A stretch of 64,000 nucleotides of DNA from Blastocystis sp. Blastoise (taxonomy: Eukaryota; Sar; Bigyra; Opalinata; Blastocystidae): NCBI GenBank assembly GCA_039096225.1, contig JBBPEB010000017.1, positions 698,501 to 762,500 of the forward strand, read 5' to 3'. A model generated the notes under the pieces. That model was not told the origin of the DNA, searched no databases, and saw only the letters and a program-made list of their open reading frames with translations. The position numbers and the translations under genes are program-made. This document shows positions 12,701-23,559 of the stretch, piece after piece; the stretch's first letter is position 1, and the number at the start of each line of letters is the position of its first letter.

Positions 12701-15700
12701 AAACTTATTCTATGGAATGTACTGATTCTAATTATGAAGGTAGTATATCTCGTTCATGCTTATATGATGGTTCCAATCCTACATGGGGTGATATTGTTGA
12801 TACATGTATTCTTCGTTATCCTATTATTACATTTGTTCCTTCTACATATATATTCTTTGCTAATGAACCAATTCTTCCTATAATTCCTATAACTCAATAT
12901 ATAATAGATCAAGGATATACTATAGAGCCATCTTTACCTCAAGGATTAGTATTAGATACTACTACAGGTATTATTACTGGTACTTCTTCTACTTCTTCTA
13001 GCTTAAAGGAATATATTCTTACCGGAAGAAATAGTGCTAATCGTACAGGATCTGCTACTGTTACTATTACAGTGAAGTCTTCTACTTGTATTGAAGAATA
13101 CCCTTGGCCTTCTACTGAACATACTCAAACAGCTACAGTTCCTTGCGATCCTTCTTTAGAATATGAAGGTGAACGTTCTAGAACATGTGTTCTTGGTGTT
13201 TGGGGATCAATTAATACTGATAATTGTATACTTCGTTTCCCTTATAACGTTACTTATCCTTCTATTATAGCTGTTCATAAGGATTTCCCTATGACTCCTG
13301 TTACTCCTACATATTTAGGTAGAGTTGATTCTTGGGTAATTACACCTTTACTTCCTTCTGGACTTCTATTTAATACAGTTACAGGTACTATTAGTGGTAC
13401 TGGATATACTATGGGAGATACTGTATATAGTATTCAAGCTATTAATAGTCGTGGTGCTTCTCAAGTTAGTATAACTCTTCGTGTTGTTGATACTATATGC
13501 GATTATGAAGGATGGCCAGATACAGAAGTAGGTGCTATTGCTACAAAACCTTGTGAAGATACAGTTAATTATGATGGTTATCAACAGGCAACTTGTTTAG
13601 CTGGATCACCTGCTTATTTCTCACCTGTTGATACTTCTAATTGTTTGAAGAAAGCTCCTACAGATGTTTATTATACTCCTTCTACTGTTTATGTAGAAAT
13701 TGGTGACTCTATATCTCTTACTGCTCATTTTACTAATATTGTTGAACAAATAATTATATCTCCTTCTCTTCCTCAAGGAGTATTATTAGATCCTATAACA
13801 GGTAATATTTCTGGTTCTACTACTATTCCAACATTACTTATTGAATATCATGTTATCTTTAAGAATAGTGACAATAGTGCTGCTCCTATTACTATTACTA
13901 TTTCTGTTGTTCCTAAAGTATGCTATAGTGATACTATATGGACAGAAACTCCTAAAGGAGAAACAGCATCTATTCCATGTTCCAATCCCTCTCAATATGA
14001 AGGAACACAAACAAGAGTATGTAATGCTGGTGATAATGGTTATGCTCCTTCATGGGGTGCTATTAATTCTTCAGGATGTAAAAAACGTACTCCTTATGAT
14101 ATTTCTTATACTCCTAATACATTAACTATCTATAAAGATGAAGTAGCTACTTTAACTCCTGTATTCTCTGGATTAGTAGAAACAATTACTATTACTCCTT
14201 CTCTTCCATCTGGTCTTTCTATTTCTCAAAGTACAGGTATTATTAGTGGTACACCTTCGATAGTATCATCACAAAAGACATATTCTATTGTCTTTGCAAA
14301 TAGTGATAATACTGCTGAAGCTGTTACTGTATCTATAACAGTATTAAGATCTACTTGTGCTACTGAAGGTGATTGGATAGAAGCTACTAAAGGAACATAT
14401 AGTAATATTGACTGTGAAGATTCTGCTAATTATGAAGGTTTTAGAGCTCGTTTATGTTCTGTAGTCACTCCTAATACAGAACCTATATGGGGAACAATAG
14501 ATAATTCAAATTGTAAGAAAAAAGCTCCTTCTTCTATTTCATATCCTTCAACTACTATATATGCAGAAATAGGATCTTTATTAGTAGTTATTCCTTCATT
14601 CTCAGGTCTTGTAGAAACTATTATAGTAACTCCATCTCTTCCTAATGGATTGTCTATTTCTCAAACATCAGGTACTATTTCAGGTACTCCTACTACTGCT
14701 CAATCTATAACTTCATATTCATTAACATTTAAGAATTCAAATAAATCTGCTGAACCTATAACAATATCTATTGTTATTACTCCTTCTACATGTAGTGCTA
14801 CAGGTATATGGTCAGTAACATCAAAAGGTCAAATGGCTACTGCCTCTTGTGCTGATCCAGAGAATTATGAAGGTATTCAAACAAGACAATGTATTCATAA
14901 TGGTCAAGGAATAGCTCCTTCTTGGGGTTCTATCAATACTTCTGCTTGCAAGAAACGTTCTCCTTATAGTATTAATTATGATTCTATTGTTGGTGAACAT
15001 AATGTACCTATCAATGTTGCTCCTACTGTGTTTGGTATTGTAGAAAATGTTCAGATAACTCCTTCTCTTCCTCAAGGATTGACATATAGTACTACTACTG
15101 GAGCTATTACTGGTATTCCTTCTATTCCTACTTTATCTCAAGAATATACTATAACATTTAGTAATTCTGATAATACATCTACTCCTTATGTATTTACTAT
15201 TGAAATTAAAGGTTATTGTTCTGCTGAAGGTGATTGGCCAAAAACAGAAAGAGGACAAATAGCTTATATCGATTGTACGAATGCTAGTGGTATTCGTACA
15301 AGAGCTTGTGGTAATTCTATTCAAGATATAGATTATTCATGGAAAAATGAAGATAATTCATTATGTGTACTTATTAATCAACAAGAACAACCTGAATATG
15401 GATTCACTTTTATTTATACTTTTATTACTGTATATATATATATATATTTATTTATTATTTGTTTATATATAATATTTTTATAATAATATAATTATTATCT
15501 CGCTTTAAAATTTATACATCTATATTATATACATTAAAAAAAATATCTATAAATATGAATATACTTTTATAACTATTTCTATTTCTTTAGTTAATGAATA
15601 CTGATTCTACAAAGATAACATCATATCATAAAGAACAATTACGATTATTATTAGGAAAAAGATTAAGTACTGTAATTAATGATAATAAGAATATTGTGAT

Positions 15701-16112
15701 TGTATCTGTTTCTGGAAATTTAAATACGAATCAATTCTATAGTGATAATACACAAGTAAATCTTCGTCTTCTTTCTAGTAAAGAATCTACTGATATAGTT
15801 ATTGAAAGTATGAAAAACTATACATCAGGTGTTGAAGTAACAAATGATTTGAAATCTATTGATTCTACTGTATTCCAGAATACTCAAGTATATTATGAGC
15901 CTTCAACAATTACTATGACACAAGGTCCTGCTTTATCTCCTATTATGTTATGGTCTATTATTGGAGGTATTATCATAATTGTAGTTATTGTGGTCATTGT
16001 AGTTATTGCTGTAGTCATGAATAGTCATAAGAAGAAAACTAGAATTGTTAAGATAAAACCTGCAAATACTGTAAAATCTACTCAACCAAAACCAAAACCT
16101 ACTCAAATTTAA
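6764..16112 (+). CDS. Giant modular type I surface protein (2650 aa) with discoidin-like, Ig-like and Cys-rich modules
   Basis: Predicted cell-surface adhesin or receptor; ligand unknown. Exons: 6764-6806, 6851-7052, 7090-7193, 7273-7540, 7644-7703, 7927-8054, 8232-8403, 8616-8830, 8991-9317, 9518-15429, 15591-16112. Together they give 2650 codons plus stop with phase kept throughout. Exon 1 completes a signal peptide (MIFNILILLLTFNLVFGQ). The N-terminal third repeats three times: a beta-domain with a 'GxNGWG/DGWG' loop, a jelly-roll-like part with 'F.AYLNGKEIYR', and a discoidin (F5/8C)-like part with 'P..W.L.GSNDNGNTW'. Nine putative Ig-like (He_PIG-type) modules show 'PSLPxGL...TGxIxGTP'. 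Eight Cys-rich sushi/HRM-like modules (C..G.WP.T..G......C....EG...R.C....W) alternate with them. Then follow a possible SEA-like stretch, one transmembrane helix (about 15940-16020, SIIGGIIIIVVIVV) and a short basic tail. The donor at 7194 (GTGTTT) is atypical. Confidence 0.85.
7748..7920. repeat. Two simple-repeat arrays in one intron of the surface-protein gene
   Basis: First a pure pentanucleotide ATTAT run (about 7748-7812). Then 12- to 13-bp units of the type ATATGATACTAT, drifting to ATAATACTCT (about 7835-7920). Both lie in the intron 7704-7926. Confidence 0.85.
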
Positions 16113-16697
16113 AGGTTATTATATCCATTTTTAACCTTTTTAAAAATGTAATTTAGTTATATTTGATTTCTTTTTTATCATATTTATTTTTTAAATTCGT
16201 ATATATCTTTTATTTTTTATCGTTTTGTTATTTTCTTGATTTGTTATACCGTGTTTTATTTTTTTCATTGATTTATTTTTATTAATATTCTTTTAATGTT
16301 ATATATTTGTTTTGTTATAAATTACAAATTAAATAATTCAATTTTTGTATTTGACAGGGTTAAATTATGTTGTTACATCATTTAGATCTTTCTATTAGGC
16401 AAAAGTTGCTGTTTTCAATACAGATACTTTATAGGATACTATAACATACGCTACTGTAATAATAAGCTATTATGTTTGGAATGATTATAAGCAAATTAGT
16501 TGCTATGAATAAAAATAATTGTTATAATTTATAAATAAAGTTATGCCCAACTCATACCACTTATCCAAGACTATGACTTTCTTTTAAATTACATTTAAAA
16601 TGAAAAAATATATTTTTGAATTGCTGAAAATTGTTGAAAAAAAGATAATTGTGTTGAATATAGCTGAAGAATTGATTCCATCTTAATTATTGATTGA
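16113..16697. other. Intergenic spacer
   Basis: AT-rich, T-rich at the left. No reading frame or structure worth calling. It separates two genes on the same strand and presumably carries the 3' UTR of the surface protein and the promoter of the protease gene. Confidence 0.45.
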
Positions 16698-17842
16698 ATG
16701 CATTCTTTTCAAATATTATTGATATTATTATGTATAATTGGATGTAACAGCCTACTATCAAAAAGAGATCCAGCTTCTTTAGTAAAAGCTAGTCAATATT
16801 GGAATCATAAAATTAGAGGTATCACTATTATTGTATGAAACATATTATAAATAGGTCAAAATATTAAAATATGTGTGTTAGATACTGGAATTAGTCGAGA
16901 ACTTGATAAATCATCTATAATTTTCTCTGAGATCAAGGACTTTACAGATGAAGGATCTATATATACTTCCTTGGACCATGGGACTTTTATAAGTGGAGTA
17001 TATATATTTATTTAATTCATTTATTGTTGTTAGGTAATTCATAGTCATAATAAGAAATGTCTTGGAATCGCTCCAGAATCATTTTTATATCTCTTTAAAG
17101 TTTACTCAAATAATGGCTGTATTTTCGATTGTATTTATGAATTATAATATCTAAATAGCGACTTGTTCACAATGGATTGTCAATGCAATTCAATATTCAA
17201 TAGATATACAATGTAATCTTATTAATATTTCAAATGGATCGATAGACTTTACGGATAATGCTATAACTACAATCATAAAAACCGCGGTTATTCATAATAT
17301 TACAGTAGTTTCGGCAGCAGGTAATTCTGGACCTATTTATGGGTATATATATAATATAGAAAGACATTATGATTGTTGATATATATAATATATATATTGT
17401 TTATATTTTCTATTATATGTTCAATATTATTTAATATAATATTCTTAGGTAGTAATATATACATATATATATATATGTTATATCTATATTTACAATACTA
17501 AAAAATGCAATTATATCTAATTATTTATTCGTTTTTTATATCATTTTATTTTGTTTTTGATTTATTTCTATTTCTCCCTACTTTCAAGGTCTCATACCCA
17601 TCCCTCCGAGTTACCTTATGTCTTTAGCGTTGGTAGTCTTTCCATCCCTGACAACTGTGTGGCTCACTTTTCAAGTAGGGGGATGACAACTCGTGAATTA
17701 AATGAAATACATATATATAATAAACATATATGTAGATCTAATAATAATTATAAGAATATATCTTTATATATAAATCCAAGTGGAAGAATTAAACCAGATA
17801 TTGTTACTCATGGTATGTATATATATATATATATTTATTATT

Positions 17843-17913
<71 letters not shown>

Positions 17914-19641
17914 TTATATAGGTACATATATATATGGTTTATCATCATCATCATCATGTATAATCCATTCAGGAACAAGTTACTCATCACCAATTATAAC
18001 CGCGGTTATTTCTCTTCTTTTCTCATTATCACTCTCTTCTTCTTCTTCTTCCTCTTCTTGTATTCCTCTTTTTGATAATTTAGATAATATCATAAATAAT
18101 AATAAAAAGGATAATTATTGTCATAACAGTGCTTCTATTCGACAAATGCTAATAGAAAACACCAAAAGAATCACGGGAAAATCAGTTTTTGAGCAAGGAT
18201 CTGGATCCCTCGATACGTCATCTTTACGCCAATCATATGAATCCTTTTTGCCACATGTCAGTTTTTATCCTAATTCCCTTGATTATTCGGATAAATCTTA
18301 TTTTTATCCATTATCTCTTCAACCTCTGTATATATTTATATATATATACTATTATTATATTCATTTTAGTAAATTAATTAAACTATTCTTGATCAATATT
18401 TCCTAGATATTAATATATATAGTTATCTCACATCTTCTCCTTTATGTATATATATAACTATCATAAATAGTATATCTATATCTTCTTTTATTACTCATCC
18501 TCCATTCCTTGAAACTCTATCTCTTCTTTCCTCTATACAGGTATATATATATATGATTTATAGTCTTTATATATATTATTATTTATTATATATGTACATA
18601 TATATTATTATTATTATTATTATTATATAGATAACTTCCCATGGGGATTCCACTATATATCCATATTTTGGGAAAATACTTATTTGTATTTCTATATTAT
18701 CATCTCTTTCGAATTATAATGGAAATATTCATGGGAATATTGCACTTACAATTACTGTATTTTATGATGATTATTTTATTATTATTTATTATGTATATAG
18801 TCAAATAATAGTCCTCATAACTATTCTATACCATTCTCAGTACTAGTTATTCCGACACCCCCGCGGGAAAAACGCTTTTTATGGGATTATTATCATAATT
18901 ACCAGGATTCTACACCTTTTGTTGCAAGTGATTCATTATCTCATAATGTATATATATATAATTCTCTCATATTCTTTTATAATGTATTAGAATTGCATTT
19001 CAATATATATATATAGAATGGTGAAGGTGATATATATGGTGATCATATATATACAAATTATTTATCTATATATCGATATTTAGTAGAGAATGGATATTAT
19101 ATAGATATTCTATATTCTCCTTTATATACAGTATCTTTAAATATGTATAATGCTATTTGGATTGTAGATATAGAAGAGATAATAGAAGAAGAAGAAAGAG
19201 ATATACTTTTACATGTATATATATATATTATTTTCATTATACTTATTATTATATTCATTATAAGAATTGTTAACGATAATATAATGATTATTATATATAT
19301 ATATATAGAGTATTATCAATGAGGGTTTTAATATTATTCTCTTTTCAGAGTGGGATAATCATGATTATTTGAATCAATTACGCCATTATGATAGTTATTC
19401 TCATAAAAATATACAACCATTCTATACGTATATTCATTAATATTCATTCTATATAATAGTTGATAACTATATGAGTATAGTTATAATACTACTTTTTTCT
19501 ACTATATTCAATATATCTATTCTATATATGTTTATAGAGGTAATAATATTCAAACCATATCTTCATTATTCTCTCTCTTTAATATTTCTTTCTCTAATGA
19601 TATATATCAAGGAGAAATCATTCATAATCATATTCATATTC

Positions 19642-19680
<39 letters not shown>

Positions 19681-19726
19681 AATTATTTATAAACATGAAA
19701 TATTTTATTATTGTTTAAATTAACTA

Positions 19727-19761
<35 letters not shown>

Positions 19762-20125
19762 TAGATTCATGCGAGTGGTTCTATTATTCTTCCTTCTTTT
19801 TCTTATTCTCCATTAAATTATTATCCATATACATATATATATAAAACAGAACTTAGAAATATTATAAAAAGAAAGAGAGAAAATTGTATTTTGGGATTAA
19901 TTATGGTATATATATCAATTTATATATGCTTAATTATTATATATATATTTATATAACTATATATAGAAATCGTGTAGTTCTTGTGGGAAAATTATGATTT
20001 TTACTGATTCTGGAATAATTGATGATAGTGATTCATTTAGTTCATTATTCCTTACGATTCCCCGCGATTTTATGGAATTCATAAAACATGATTCTATACC
20101 TAAATCATTTATTCCTGTATTTTAA
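16698..20125 (+). CDS. Site-1 protease (MBTPS1/SKI-1)-like subtilase, multi-exon
   Basis: Subtilisin-family protease of the S1P type. In animals S1P works in the Golgi, cleaving membrane-bound transcription factors such as SREBP and ATF6, and the GlcNAc-1-phosphotransferase precursor. A signal peptide (MHSFQILLILLCIIGC) opens at 16698. The catalytic Asp is in CVLDTGIS, the His in DHGTFISGV, the oxyanion Asn in AAGNSGPIYG and the Ser in HSGTSYSSP. S1P-specific stretches include LFKVYSNN, AHFSSRGMTTREL and GRIKPDIVTHG. After the protease domain come NGEGDIYGDHIYTNYLSIYR and ILFSEWDNHD, which match the S1P middle region (GDHIHTNF, LFSEWYN). The stop is TAA at 20123-20125. First exons are 16698-16818 and from 16855; about a dozen more follow. 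Only about 45 residues precede the catalytic Asp motif, so the usual long prodomain is absent. No C-terminal transmembrane helix was seen. Confidence 0.9.
17845..17911. repeat. (TAA)n microsatellite in a site-1 protease intron
   Basis: Uninterrupted TAA/AAT run of about 20 units between the exon ending in IVTHG and the exon encoding the catalytic Ser. A plus-strand frame reading through it as poly-Asn is not expected to be translated, because splicing GT at about 17815 to AG at about 17922 keeps frame. Confidence 0.9.
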
Positions 20126-20312
20126 TTTTTTTTTTAGTAAAATATTAATAGAAATATTATTATTGTTGTCCTGAAAATTCTATTTATATATTAAAATAAC
20201 TCTATTCTCTTTAAATACAAAACAATAATAATAAATAATAAAATAATTTAATGAATAACAATAAAAAAATCATTAATACATGAATTTAATACACTACGGA
20301 CAGTTTTTTGGG

Positions 20313-20600
20313 GTTTAGTAAAAAGATAATCGCAAATTTCAGTGTGGTTTCCCCAGTGATCGAGCAGTAAAAAGGTTTAAAGACATTTCAGTGGGAATTT
20401 TTAAATATGCTTTAGTAAAAAGATAATTGAAAATTTTAGTTTGGTTTCCCCAGTGATCAAGCAGTAGAAACATATTTTGACATTTCAGTGGGAATTTTTA
20501 AATATGCTTTAGTAAAAAGATAATTGTAAATTTCAGTTTGGTTTCCCCAGTGGTGGAGCAGTGTCATTTTTGGTCAGAGTTTCAGTGGGTTTTTTTATCA
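20313..20600. repeat. 97-bp tandem repeat, about three copies
   Basis: Units begin TTTAGTAAAAAGATAAT at 20313, 20411 and 20508 (periods 98 and 97). Each contains GGTTTCCCCAGTG and GAGCAGT or AAGCAGT words, and the first two end in TTTCAGTGGGAATTTTTAAA. The third copy diverges after about 20575. The array lies 190 bp past the protease stop codon. It is GC-richer than its surroundings and no coding frame spans it. Function unknown. Confidence 0.85.
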
Positions 20601-20883
20601 ACAGAGCAGTGAATAAGTATGACACACCTTAAAATAGATAATTGGCCAATAGAAATGCTTATTTTCATCCTTTATTCTATATTTATTGGTCTTTATATTA
20701 TTTTTGTGGTGTAATAATCAACGATACAACAAAACAAGCAAATTAAATAACATCAAATTATAATTAAAAACATATAATAAAAACAAGAATAATAAATATA
20801 TAAAAAACAATATAATAAATATTTAAAAAAAGATAATAAAACATATAATTAACAATATAATTTAGTATATATAATATTTAATA

Positions 20884-21540
20884 ATATTTAAGCAGCAGGA
20901 CAGTTTCAGTCTTTAATTGGAAACCCAAACCAAGCCAACCTATATAAAGAGATGATATTAATTAACTAGTACTATTAGTAATATATATAACATTTTAAAA
21001 TAATAATAAAATAAAAATATATACCTTTTATTGAAGCCATTACTAGAAAAAGCAAGGACCAAAGGCAAGGAACCATCCTATAAAAGATATATTAAATAGT
21101 ATAAGTAATAAAAAGGAATATAATTAATATATATACATACCTTTGATAAGCCATTCTCTCCAATTAACAACAACGACAGCAACGGAACCCCCGGAAACCT
21201 ATATAAAGATAGAGTAAGTTATATAATATAATAATATATAATAAAGTAAATTAATATAGAATAATAAAATATAAATATATACATTACTGCTATATAAATA
21301 TAAAGTGGGGTTAGTTATATAATATGTAATAGATAATATAGATGATATATACCTTCTTTTAACATTGATTCCTTCCATTCTAGACCTAAAGAACCCATCT
21401 ATAAGAGAGCCACGACCACACAAAAGAAGGACCAGAACGTTTAAGGAGACCAGCAAGTGTCAAAACACCAAGCAGAGACAGCTACTATAGAAAATGAATG
21501 AATAGAGTAGAAAAAATAAAATATAAAGAAACAGCAAACA
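20884..21540 (-). pseudogene. Candidate small micro-exon gene or gene relic encoding Leu/Gly-rich repeats
   Basis: On the minus strand, short exon-like segments are bounded by ...TATAG and GTATAT. Those at about 21358-21405, 21142-21200, 21026-21077 and 20884-20940 can be joined in one frame. The joined frame ends FPGVPLLSLLL... / DGSLPLVLAFSSNGFNK / RWLGLGFQLK...LLLKY and a stop. The middle segments look like copies of one 18- to 20-residue unit (xPLLxLxxxxNGxxK) and share nucleotide stretches (GGTTCC...AATGGCTT). Upstream, a possible start with a hydrophobic leader (MMLSLLGVLTLAGLL, about 21550-21430) reads in a different frame. The gene may therefore be disrupted, or I have mis-set one splice site. 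No family recognised. Confidence 0.3.
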
Positions 21541-23391
21541 CCTACCATCATAATAGTATCATATATAATAAAATAAAAATAAAATTTAATAATATATCAT
21601 ATTAATCATATAAGATATAATAAAATAAATATGTAATAAGTCATATTGCTTTTTTGTTTTGTTGTAAAAGGGAATAATAGGAATTTAGAAGATATGACTG
21701 AAATAATAAAAATAAACATGAATAATCTCATATCTACTAAATATAGAGAATCTTCATCATAAATGAAATGAATGGTTAAGAATAAAAGAGAAAGAGAAAT
21801 TTTATTTCTATGAGGAAAATGGATATTGTTATTGTTATTTTTAATTTATCATAATTATCATAAGTAATACAAAAATTGTTTTATTTTAAAGAATTATATA
21901 GTTATTTATCATTATATCATTTTATAATCAGTTTTGACTATGGAAGAGTGATTTTTATCCTTAATTGTCAAAATTATTTTTAGTATCACTCAGTAAGTAT
22001 AAGTCTTTTAAAAAATAAATATAGGTTACAATACAGACTTATAGAGAAGACTCTGAAACTTCTATTTCCAGAATAAAAGTCATTTATATAATCCAGAATG
22101 ATTGTCTGAATCTTCATTTAGAGTATTATTTTGAGTCATATATCTTCAATAAAATGATAAAATAAAGAAAATGAAGATAAAAAAGGTCTAGAGTCAAAAA
22201 TGTTATAAATTATTATTTTTTAATGTATTTGTCCAGATTTTTTATTAATTTATTATCACAATATGACAAAGAGAGTGGAAAAAATATTTTTAAAGTGAAT
22301 TAAAGCAATAATTGAAATCAAGTTAAAGTCTTCTAATATCTTTAAATAGACTTGATACACATAAGGTAAGCGTTTTTTCATGCAAATAGTGTTTTTCATT
22401 TAAATAATATCAAAAACAAATCAAAATAGTATTTTATAATTACTCAGCAAGAACTTTTTCTAGTATTCAAGGACTTACTATTATCAAATATACGTATAAA
22501 CAAACAAAAATCATATTTTATATATTTTTAGTTGAATAGTCGGAGTCGTGTTGATAGTTTATTATAAAACAAATGCAAAAATCACTTTTTTGTTAAAAAA
22601 AGTCTTATATCGATATATAGTTTTATTCATAATTTATTTATTGTCTATAAACTCTGTGTATTCATTTTAAGTGATTTTTAGTAAAACTAAAATTATTTGA
22701 AATACATATTCTAATTTCGAAAATGACAAAAACATATTATATTACATATTTAGTGTTTAAATGAAGTTTAAAAGTTATTAAAATATCAATTAGTTAAAAA
22801 ATATAAAATATTGAGAATCTCCATTTTTATGACTTGTCTTAAATCACATTAAAGGTGTATGATTGAATATTTGTATTGATTATTTGTATGATCCTAGCAT
22901 TATTTTCTAAGAATTTTGTTTTCTAACAAGAATAAATTCTTAATTTATTATTTATCAAGTTAAAAATGAATTTAAATGATTATTTTCTAGTGTAAAAGGG
23001 TATAGTTGTTATATAAAAAAAAATTACGCAGAATAATTTGATAATCAAATTTTGAAAATGAGAATTATTATTTTGAACTAAACTAATTTTTCACATATAC
23101 ACATTATAAAACGACCTGAATAATCTATTGAGAAGATTCTGTGTTTGATAATAAACTTAATTAAGTAATTGACTGTTGTTGTGTCTCTTTTTGTTAAAAA
23201 GATTATTTTGAATGCTATTTTTGATTGATCTATATATTATCAATGCATTCAATAATGAAATAAATACGTATGTAAAGAAAAAATAGTAATTGATCTAATT
23301 TATCTTCATCTATTTGAATAGATAATTTTTGAAAAAATTAATATAATATATTTATTGATACCTATATATAAAGAATTAGTTATGTAATTGA
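21541..23391. other. Non-coding AT-rich stretch
   Basis: About 1.85 kb without a supportable gene on either strand; stop codons are frequent in all frames. Homopolymer-like A and T patches only. Confidence 0.5.
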
Positions 23392-23459
23392 CCTTAAGAC
23401 AGGAATTGAACCTGTTTTCTATCATCAACTGATAGATACTTACCAATATAAGCTTAAGG
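23392..23459 (-). tRNA. tRNA-Gln(UUG)-like structure, organellar-looking or degenerate
   Basis: On the minus strand a 68-nt cloverleaf can be drawn. Acceptor stem: CCTTAAG with CTTAAGG, 7 perfect pairs. D-arm: CTTA-TATTGG-TAAG. Anticodon arm: CTATC-AGTTGAT-GATAG, with loop positions 34-36 reading TTG. Variable loop: three A. T-arm: ACAGG-TTCAATT-CCTGT. The B-box word GGTTCAATTCC is perfect. Odd points: either the position 8-9 linker is missing or the D-stem is weak, and position 33 is G instead of T. These suggest a mitochondrial tRNA copied into the nucleus or a decayed gene. It lies just left of the purine-rich tract. Confidence 0.4.
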
Positions 23460-23559
23460 ATAATATAGAATAAAAAAACATAAATGAAAGTAAAATAGTA
23501 GGAATAATGAGATCAGTATGATGTGTAAGGATATATATATATGTATAAGTGAAAAAGGA

